Shown here: piece after piece, positions 57,923 through 64,000 of the stretch
How positions within the stretch are numbered: position 1 is the stretch's first letter
How the letters are laid out: every line of letters begins with the position of its first letter
Origin: Actinomadura rayongensis
GTDB taxonomy: Bacteria; Actinomycetota; Actinomycetes; Streptosporangiales; Streptosporangiaceae
Assembly (NCBI RefSeq): GCF_009831215.1
Contig: NZ_WUTW01000008.1
Coordinates: forward strand, 62,001-126,000
Direction: 5' to 3'
Length of the DNA stretch: 64,000 nucleotides
The notes under the pieces: generated by a model
Told to the model about the DNA's origin: nothing
The model's input: the letters and a program-made list of their open reading frames with translations, nothing else
Databases searched by the model: none
Program-made: the position numbers and the translations under genes

Positions 57923-59803
57923 TCAGTCGCGGCGCAGCACCGGGCGCAGCGCGTCGAGCACGGCCGGGTCCTCGATCGTGGACGGCACCGGGACGTCCTC
58001 CCCGGCGGCGATCCCGCGCATCGCGCCGCGCAGGATCTTCCCCGACCGCGTCTTCGGCAGCGCGGGCACGACCGCGACCTCCCGCAGCGCCGCGACCGGG
58101 CCGATCCGCGCCCGCACCAGCGCCACCAGCTCGTCGGCCAGCGCCGCCGGATCGGCGTCCGCGCCCGCCTTCAGCACGACGAACCCGCGCGGCACCTGGC
58201 CCTTCACCGGGTCGCCGACGCCGATCACCGCGCACTCGGCCACCGCCGGATGCCCCGACAGCGCCTCCTCCATCGACCCGGTGGACAGCCGGTGCCCGGC
58301 CACGTTGATGACGTCGTCGGTGCGGCCCATGATCCAGACGTAGCCGTCGGCGTCGACGTGGCCGCCGTCGCCGGTGAGGTAGTGGCCGGGATGGCGGGTC
58401 AGGTAGGACTCGACGAACCGCTCGTCGTCGTGCCACAGCGTCGGCAGCGTGCCCGGCGGAAGGGGGAGGCGCAGCACGACGTCGCCGTCCACGCCGGGCG
58501 GGACCGGGTCGCCGTCCGGGCCGAGGACGCGCACCGCGAACCCCGGCACCGGCACCGACGGCGACCCCGGCTTGACCGGCAGCTCCTCCAGGCCGCGCGG
58601 GTTCGCCACGATCGGCCAGCCCGTCTCGGTCTGCCACCAGTGGTCCACGACCGGACGGCCGAGCGCTTCGGCCGCCCACCGGTACGTCTCGGGGTCCAGG
58701 CGCTCCCCGGCGAGGAACAGCGCGTCCAGCGCGGACAGGTCGTGCCCGGCGGCCAGCCGCCCGGACGGGTCCTCGCGGCGGATCGCGCGGATCGCGGTCG
58801 GGGCGGTGAGCAGCACCTTCACCCGGTGTTGCGCCGCGACGCGCCAGAACGCGCCCGCGTCCGGCGTCCCGACCGGTTTGCCCTCGTACAGGACGGTCGT
58901 GCAGCCCGTCAGCAGCGGCCCGTACACGATGTAGGAGTGGCCGACGACCCAGCCGACGTCCGACGCCGCCCAGAACACGTCGCCCGGCCGCGCCCCGTAC
59001 ACGTTCTCCATCGACCAGCGCAGCGCCACCGCGTGCCCGCCGTTGTCGCGGACGACGCCCTTCGGCCGCCCGGTCGTCCCGGACGTGTACAGGATGTAGA
59101 GCGGATCGGTCGCCGCGACCGGGACGCAGTCGGCGGGCTCGGCGGCGGCCACGGCCTCGTCCCAGTCCACGTCGCGCGGGCACGTCAGCGGGACCCGCAG
59201 CGCGTCCCGCTGCTTGACCACGCAGTGCCGCACCGGGTGGGACGCCAGGCGCAAAGCCTCGTCCAGCAGCGGCTTGTACGGGACGACCCGCGACCCTTCG
59301 ATGCCGCACGACGCCGACACGACCGCCTTCGGCCGCGCGTCGTCGATCCGCAGCGCCAGCTCCCGCGCCGCGAACCCGCCGAACACCACCGAGTGGACGG
59401 CCCCGATCCGCGCGCACGCCAGCATCGCCACGACCGCCTCGGGGATCATCGGCATGTAGAGCACGACGCGGTCGCCCGTCCGCACGCCGAGCGCTAACAG
59501 CGCGCCCGCGAACCGCGCGGTCAGGTTCGTCAGCTCCCGGTAGGTGTAGGTGCGGACGGTCCCGGTGACCGGGCTGTCGTAGATCAGGGCGGGCTGCGCG
59601 CCGCGCCCTTCGGCGACATGCCGGTCGAGCGCGTTGTCGCAGGTGTTCAGCTCGCCGCCGGTGAACCAGCGGTAGAACGGCGGCGCGCCGTCGTCCAGCA
59701 CCCGGTCCGGCGGGACGAGCCACCGGACGTCGCGGGCCGCGAGCCCCCAGAAGCGGGTGGGATCGGTGATGCTGCGCTCGTACGCCGCCCCGTAGACGCC
59801 CAT
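57923..59803 (-). CDS. prpE: Propionyl-CoA synthetase (PrpE type)
   Basis: 626 aa AMP-forming acyl-CoA ligase. The P-loop YTSGTTGRPKGVV, WWQTETGWPI, LTGDGGHVDADGY hinge and the C-terminal acetylatable lysine in PKTRSGKILRG are intact. CGIEGSRVVPYKPLLD is characteristic of PrpE. It activates propionate (possibly acetate), and may be controlled by lysine acylation reversed by sirtuin. Transcribed opposite to, and between, the SelD and SelB homologues. Confidence 0.94.
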   Translation of the reverse strand: MGVYGAAYERSITDPTRFWGLAARDVRWLVPPDRVLDDGAPPFYRWFTGGELNTCDNALDRHVAEGRGAQPALIYDSPVTGTVRTYTYRELTNLTARFAGALLALGVRTGDRVVLYMPMIPEAVVAMLACARIGAVHSVVFGGFAARELALRIDDARPKAVVSASCGIEGSRVVPYKPLLDEALRLASHPVRHCVVKQRDALRVPLTCPRDVDWDEAVAAAEPADCVPVAATDPLYILYTSGTTGRPKGVVRDNGGHAVALRWSMENVYGARPGDVFWAASDVGWVVGHSYIVYGPLLTGCTTVLYEGKPVGTPDAGAFWRVAAQHRVKVLLTAPTAIRAIRREDPSGRLAAGHDLSALDALFLAGERLDPETYRWAAEALGRPVVDHWWQTETGWPIVANPRGLEELPVKPGSPSVPVPGFAVRVLGPDGDPVPPGVDGDVVLRLPLPPGTLPTLWHDDERFVESYLTRHPGHYLTGDGGHVDADGYVWIMGRTDDVINVAGHRLSTGSMEEALSGHPAVAECAVIGVGDPVKGQVPRGFVVLKAGADADPAALADELVALVRARIGPVAALREVAVVPALPKTRSGKILRGAMRGIAAGEDVPVPSTIEDPAVLDALRPVLRRD

Positions 59804-59854
59804 GTGGTCCTCCCCGTGCCGGGACGCGCCCCGGCCCGGATTCGGGGCGCATCC

Positions 59855-59886
59855 CTAATAGGCACGTCGGGCGCGTCCTGCGTCAA
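59855..59886 (-). promoter_or_regulatory. Possible prpE promoter
   Basis: Minus-strand TTGACG (plus 59881-59886) followed after 20 bases by TATTAG (plus 59855-59860). The -35 is good; the spacing is long. Confidence 0.35.
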
Positions 59887-60044
59887 GGGGCGCGGTGACG
59901 TCGATGACGCCGCGAGTCAGGCGGGACGGGTGTCGCCGCCTGGGACGCGGGGCACCGGTGGCGAAAAGCGGACAAAGACGGGATCCGCCGCATCTCGTCC
60001 CCGGCGCGCCCGGCCGGGGCGGTCGTCCCCGGCCCGGAGGTTCG

Positions 60045-60064
60045 GTGAGAATTTCACTTGGTGA
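60045..60064 (+). promoter_or_regulatory. GTGA-N5-TCAC-N3-GTGA motif
   Basis: Alternating inverted GTGA elements (60045, 60054, 60061) in an AT-richer patch, 125 bases upstream of the SelB homologue. Shape suggests a dimeric regulator site; no known regulator is assigned. Confidence 0.35.
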
Positions 60065-60187
60065 GCGAGACCGTCTTTCGCGGCGGGCGCCGCGCTCCCT
60101 AGGGTTGTCCCACGGATCCTTCGGCCGCCCGGTCCCGCAACGGAGATCCGTCCCCACGCCGTTCACCCCGGGAAGGGCCAGTCCCTG

Positions 60188-61942
60188 ATGCAGGTCGTCG
60201 TCACCGCCGGCCACGCGGGCCACGGGAAGTCCGCCCTCGTGCGGGCCCTCACCGGCCGCGACCCGGTGCCGCTCGCGCCCGGCGACGCCAGCGGGCTCGC
60301 CGCCGCGTGGACGGACCTGCCGTCCGGCACCCGGCTCGCGTTCGTGGACACCCCCGGCGGCCCGCGCTCGGTCCCGGCGATGGCGGTCGCCGCCGGGTCC
60401 GCGACGGCCGCGCTGATCGCCGTCGCCGCCGACGAGGGCTGGCGCGAGCAGACCGGCGCGCACCTGGCGGCGCTGGACGCGCTCGGCGTGCGGCACGCGG
60501 TCCTCGCCGTCACCCGCGCCGACGTCGCCGACCCCCGGCTCGCGCTGCGCCAGGCCCGCGACCGGCTCGCCGCGACCGGGCTGCGCGGCGCCGAGACCGT
60601 CGCGGTGAGCACGGCCGACGGCACCGGCCTGGACGACCTGGTCGCCGCGCTGGACCGGCTCGCCGCGCGGCTGCCGGTGCCCGACCCCGCCGCGCCCGTC
60701 CGGTTCTGGATCGACGGCGCGTGCCGGTCGGGCGCGGTGCCCGGGATGCCCGCGACCGTCCTCGTCACCGGGACGCTCGGCGCGGGCACCGTCGCGGCGG
60801 GCGACGAGCTGCTGCTCCTGCCCGCGGGCGCGCGGGTGCGGGTGCGCGCCGTCCGGTCCGGCGGGGCGCCGTGCCCGAGCGCGCACGGCGTCGCGCGGAT
60901 CTCGCTCGTCCTGCCCGACTCGGTGCGCGTCGCGCCCGGCATGGCGCTGGTGACGCCCGGCGCGTGGACGCCCACGACCGCCGTCGACGTGCGGACCCGG
61001 TCGGAGGAGGCGTCCGGGCGGCTGCCGCGCCGGATGGTCCTGCACACCGGGTCCACGACCGTCCGGGTCCGGCTGCACCCGCTCGGCCCCGACACCGCGC
61101 GGCTCACGCTGAACGCGCGGCTGCCCCTGCACGCCGGGGACGCGGCGCTGCTGCGCGACCCCGAGCGCGGCGTGCTCGCGGGCGCGCACGTGCTGGACGT
61201 CCGGCCGCCGCCGCTGCTCGGACGCGGCGCGGCGGCGGCCCGCGCGCGGGAGCTGGCGTCCTGGCCGGACCGTCCGGACGGCGTCGCGGTCCTGCGCCGG
61301 CACGGCGTCCTGCGGCGCTCGGAGCTGGCCGCGCTCGGCTGCCCCGTCCCGGTCGGCGCGGTCGAGCCCGGCCCGGACTGGGTCGCCGACCCGGCCGCGT
61401 GGACGGAGCTGCGCGCCCGCCTCGCCGCCGCTGCCGCCCGGCACGCCGCCGACTCCCCGGACGCGCCCGGGCTGCCGATCGAGACGGCGCGGCTGCGGCT
61501 CGGCCTGCCGTCCCGCGACCTCGTCGCCGCGCTCGCGGGCGCCGCCGGGGAGCCGGAGCTGCGGGTGGCGGGCGGACGCGTCCACGGCCCGCCGCCCCCG
61601 CTGCCGCCCGGCGTCGCCGCCGCCGTCGCGCGCCTCGCCGGGGACCTGCGGCCCGCGCCGTTCGGGGCGCCGCCCGCCGAACGGCTCGCCGAGCTGGGCC
61701 TGACCGGCGGGGCGCTGGACGCCGCCGAACGCGCCGGGGCCGTCCTGCGGCTCCCCGGCGACGTCGTGCTGCTGCCCGGCGCGGAGCAGGCGGCGCTGCG
61801 CGTCCTCGCGGACCTGCCGCAGCCGTTCACCCCGGCGGAGGCGAGCGCGGCGCTGACGACGTCCCGGCGCGTGGTCGTCGCGCTGCTGGAGCACCTGGAT
61901 CGCATGGGCCTCACCCGGCGGGTGCCGCCGAAAACCGATTGA
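60188..61942 (+). CDS. selB: SelB (selenocysteine elongation factor) homologue with degenerate GTPase domain
   Basis: 584 aa, normal actinobacterial SelB length. P-loop GHAGHGKS (residues 8-15) is kept, but the switch I segment with RGxTID is missing, replaced by APGDASGLAAAW. Switch II DVPGH reads DTPGG (residues 54-58), losing the catalytic His. The NKxD equivalent is TRAD. Domain II VTGTLGAGTV and the C-terminal winged helices (RRVVVALLEHLDRMGLTRR), which bind SECIS RNA, look better kept. Normal selenocysteine delivery is doubtful. ATG follows GGAAGGG at 11 bases. Confidence 0.88.
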   Translation: MQVVVTAGHAGHGKSALVRALTGRDPVPLAPGDASGLAAAWTDLPSGTRLAFVDTPGGPRSVPAMAVAAGSATAALIAVAADEGWREQTGAHLAALDALGVRHAVLAVTRADVADPRLALRQARDRLAATGLRGAETVAVSTADGTGLDDLVAALDRLAARLPVPDPAAPVRFWIDGACRSGAVPGMPATVLVTGTLGAGTVAAGDELLLLPAGARVRVRAVRSGGAPCPSAHGVARISLVLPDSVRVAPGMALVTPGAWTPTTAVDVRTRSEEASGRLPRRMVLHTGSTTVRVRLHPLGPDTARLTLNARLPLHAGDAALLRDPERGVLAGAHVLDVRPPPLLGRGAAAARARELASWPDRPDGVAVLRRHGVLRRSELAALGCPVPVGAVEPGPDWVADPAAWTELRARLAAAAARHAADSPDAPGLPIETARLRLGLPSRDLVAALAGAAGEPELRVAGGRVHGPPPPLPPGVAAAVARLAGDLRPAPFGAPPAERLAELGLTGGALDAAERAGAVLRLPGDVVLLPGAEQAALRVLADLPQPFTPAEASAALTTSRRVVVALLEHLDRMGLTRRVPPKTD

Positions 61943-61976
61943 TCTTCCTTAGTTCCGTTCTGTGTCATAGAGCCCG

Positions 61977-62003
61977 GGAACGCCTGGCGTTCCGGACATT
62001 TTT
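61977..62003 (+). terminator. Terminator or attenuator between selB homologue and rtcB
   Basis: GGAACGC-CTG-GCGTTCC stem-loop (61977-61993), GGACA, then five T. It could end selB transcription or attenuate rtcB. Confidence 0.55.
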
Positions 62004-62023
62004 CGACCAGTGAAGGGAAGATC

Positions 62024-63220
62024 GTGCCCTACCAGACGATCGAGGGCGGTCGCGTCCCGATCCGCATGTGGACCGACCCGGCGTCCGTGGAGGACGTGGC
62101 GCGCGAGCAGCTCCGCAACGTCGCGGGCCTGCCGTGGGTCGCGGGACTCGCGGTGATGCCCGACGTCCACTACGGCAAGGGCGCGACGGTCGGTTCGGTC
62201 ATCGCGATGCGCGACGCCGTCGCCCCGGCGGCCGTCGGCGTCGACATCGGCTGCGGGATGACGGCCGTGAAGTCGTCGCTGACGGTCGAGGACCTGCCCG
62301 ACGACCTGTCCGGCCTGCGGCACCGGCTGGAGAAGGCCGTGCCGGTCGGCCGGGGCTCGCACCGCGAGCCGGTGGACCCGTCCGCACTGCCCGCGCTGAA
62401 GCTGCGCGGCTGGTACGACTTCTGGAGCGAGTTCGACGGGCTGCACCACGGCGTCCGGGACCGCTTCGGGCGCGCGCGCCAGCAGATGGGCACCCTCGGC
62501 GGCGGCAACCACTTCCTGGAGCTGTGCGCCGACGACGAGGGCGCGGTGTGGCTCATCCTGCACTCGGGGTCGCGCGGCATCGGCAACGAGCTGGCCGAGC
62601 GGCACATCGAGGCGGCGCGCAAGCTGCCGCACAACCGGGACCTGCCCGACACCGACCTGGCGGTGTTCCTCGCGGGCACCGAGGAGATGGACGCCTACCG
62701 CAACGACCTGTTCTGGGCGCAGGAGTACGCGCGCCGCAACCGGGCCGTCATGACCGCGCTCGCGCAGCGCGTCGTGACGCAGCGGTTCGGCGAGAAGCGC
62801 TGCTCCTGGGGCGAGGTCATCTCCTGCCACCACAACTACGTGGCGGAGGAGACCTACGACGGCGTCGAGCTGCTCGTCACCCGCAAGGGCGCGATCCGGG
62901 CGGGCCGGGGCGACCTCGGCATCATCCCGGGCTCGATGGCGACCGGCACCTACATCGTGCGCGGCCTCGGCAACACGGCCGCGTTCAACTCGGCGTCGCA
63001 CGGCGCGGGCCGCCGGATGAGCCGCAACAAGGCCCGCAAGGCGTTCACGCTGGACGATCTCGTCGCGCAGACCGCCGGCGTCGAGTGCCGCAAGGACACC
63101 GGCGTCCTGGACGAGATCCCCGGCGCCTACAAGGACCTGGAGACCGTCATGGCCCAGCAGTCCGACCTCGTCGAGGTCGTCGCGCACCTGCGCCAGCTCC
63201 TCTGCGTGAAGGGCGGCTGA
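62024..63220 (+). CDS. rtcB: RtcB-family RNA 3'-phosphate ligase
   Basis: 398 aa. RtcB joins RNA 2',3'-cyclic phosphate or 3'-phosphate to 5'-OH ends using GTP and Mn2+. The metal ligands Cys (DIGCGM), His (GGNHF, HSGSRG) and the guanylylated His region SASHGAGRRMSR are all intact, so it should be active. GTG 62024 has GAAGGGAAG upstream. It lies 81 bp after the SelB homologue, beyond a terminator-like hairpin, and 2 bp before the next gene. A tRNA or rRNA repair role is likely. Confidence 0.95.
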   Translation: MPYQTIEGGRVPIRMWTDPASVEDVAREQLRNVAGLPWVAGLAVMPDVHYGKGATVGSVIAMRDAVAPAAVGVDIGCGMTAVKSSLTVEDLPDDLSGLRHRLEKAVPVGRGSHREPVDPSALPALKLRGWYDFWSEFDGLHHGVRDRFGRARQQMGTLGGGNHFLELCADDEGAVWLILHSGSRGIGNELAERHIEAARKLPHNRDLPDTDLAVFLAGTEEMDAYRNDLFWAQEYARRNRAVMTALAQRVVTQRFGEKRCSWGEVISCHHNYVAEETYDGVELLVTRKGAIRAGRGDLGIIPGSMATGTYIVRGLGNTAAFNSASHGAGRRMSRNKARKAFTLDDLVAQTAGVECRKDTGVLDEIPGAYKDLETVMAQQSDLVEVVAHLRQLLCVKGG

Positions 63221-63222
63221 CG

Positions 63223-64000
63223 ATGGGAGGCGGGCGGCAGCGGCCCGGCACCGCGCGGGCCGTCACCGCCCGCCTCAAGCTGCACCGCCGCGCGGTGCGG
63301 CTGGGCGGGCGGACGTACACGGTCGTCACGCCGCGCCCGGGCACGTCCGCGCGGTTCAGCACCAACCGCTTCCACGGCACCTGGCACGTCCTGTCGGACG
63401 GGCACGGCGCCCGGTTCCTCGCGCGGCTGCTGTGGGGCCTCGCCTACCAGGCGCGGCCGGGAACGCTGCTGGTGATCGACCGGCCGTTCCTCGTCCCGAC
63501 GCCGTTCGACGCCGATCCCGCCGACCCGATCGCGGTCGTCCCGTCGTGGCACACGCCGTTCACCGTCCGCGCGGCGCGCGACCTGGCCCGGCTCGGGCGG
63601 CTCCCGGCGTCGGACGGGACGGTCGTGTGGCAGACGCACGGCCTGGACGCCGCGCTGGCCGACCGGAGCGCCTGGCTGCGCGAAGACGACCGGCTTCCGT
63701 ACCGGGACGAAGGTCACTTCGAGCGCCGGGGCGGGGTCGTCGCGCTGCTGCCGCGCAGCGCCCGCGAGGCGCGGCGGTGGGCCGTCCAGGTGTCCCGGCT
63801 GAACCCGGCCGGCCCGCACGGCGACGCCGAGTTCCTCGGCCGGACGTTCGGGAGCTGCTTCTACGCGTCCGGCGAGGTCCAGGTGTTCCGCTCGTTCCAC
63901 CGCGACGTGGCGGTGGCGCGGCGGGCGCGCGCCGACGTCCTCGCCTGTCCGGACGCGCCGTCCGATCCGGCCGAACTGCGCGCCGAGATCTGGGACCGGC
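63223..64000 (+). CDS. Uncharacterised protein following rtcB, 3' end outside the window
   Basis: 259 codons are visible from ATG 63223, two bases after the rtcB stop, with no stop before the window end. The protein starts basic, then has mixed alpha/beta sequence with several His and Trp residues (FHGTWHVL, PSWHTPFT, WQTHGLD). I recognise no family. Close coupling to rtcB suggests a shared role, perhaps in RNA repair, but this is inference. Confidence 0.75.
   Translation, partial: MGGGRQRPGTARAVTARLKLHRRAVRLGGRTYTVVTPRPGTSARFSTNRFHGTWHVLSDGHGARFLARLLWGLAYQARPGTLLVIDRPFLVPTPFDADPADPIAVVPSWHTPFTVRAARDLARLGRLPASDGTVVWQTHGLDAALADRSAWLREDDRLPYRDEGHFERRGGVVALLPRSAREARRWAVQVSRLNPAGPHGDAEFLGRTFGSCFYASGEVQVFRSFHRDVAVARRARADVLACPDAPSDPAELRAEIWDR

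Larger units (their letters stand above)
59804..60187. other. Divergent intergenic region between prpE and selB homologue
   Basis: 384 bp. Contains the prpE promoter and a GTGA/TCAC repeat. I looked for selC (tRNA-Sec) and selA here, as they often flank selB, and found neither: no T-loop or acceptor pair is visible. The rest is GC-rich without a credible gene. Confidence 0.5.

Noticed and set aside
59804-60187. selC (tRNA-Sec) between prpE and the SelB homologue
   Set aside because: No acceptor-stem pair, UCA anticodon loop or GTTCGA-type T-loop could be assembled.

Overview
The window is chromosomal DNA of a very GC-rich actinobacterium. Third codon positions are almost all G or C, GTG starts are frequent, and several starts sit 6-7 bases after a TANNNT -10 box (leaderless pattern). 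The gene content (proteasome beta subunit, OpcA, SufR-type suf operon, Gbn-like nucleoid protein, EphD-like hydrolase/reductase fusion) fits a Streptosporangiales/Thermomonosporaceae-like organism such as Actinomadura. That placement is inferred from gene content only. I saw no rRNA, tRNA, CRISPR array, prophage or insertion sequence.

Layout. 1-3.7 kb: end of an uncharacterised gene, an orphan LuxR-type response regulator and a lipoprotein L,D-transpeptidase. 3.8-12.4 kb: a minus-strand pentose-phosphate block tkt-tal-pgi-zwf-opcA-pgl. 13-16.3 kb: haem O/haem A synthesis (ctaB, ctaA) around a PrsW-type membrane protease. 16.3-21.6 kb: PolX, a stand-alone proteasome beta subunit, and an overlapping ABC exporter/EamA operon. 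21.7-27.5 kb: two APC amino-acid permeases around catabolic ornithine carbamoyltransferase and carbamate kinase, then a universal stress protein; no arginine deiminase gene is present. 27.5-34.1 kb: a complete suf operon (sufR-B-D-Rieske-C-S-U-T) behind an IdeR-like iron box and a SufR-like operator. 34.2-40.6 kb: membrane protein, VOC protein, ABC-F ATPase, Gbn-like DNA-binding protein, enoyl-CoA hydratase and ABC exporter. 40.7-52.6 kb: small membrane ORF, sulfotransferase, sirtuin, CBS protein, NDH-2-like oxidoreductase, EphD-like fusion plus M24 peptidase, PF10118 protein, FdhD, TRIC channel, DUF3099 protein and an SDR. 52.7-56.9 kb: a seven-gene Mrp/Mbh-type cation/proton antiporter operon. 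56.9-64 kb: a SelD homologue and a SelB homologue, both lacking key catalytic residues, with prpE between them on the other strand, followed by rtcB and an unknown gene running off the end.

How the parts connect. The sugar-phosphate block supplies NADPH and pentoses. The suf operon appears to be controlled by both iron and Fe-S status. The arcB-arcC cluster could make ATP from imported citrulline or ornithine-linked substrates, but cannot run the arginine deiminase pathway by itself. The most unusual feature is the SelD/SelB pair: both frames are intact, yet the SelD catalytic Cys/Lys and metal-binding Asp positions and the SelB switch I and switch II residues are gone. Either a selenocysteine system is decaying or these are repurposed pseudo-enzymes.
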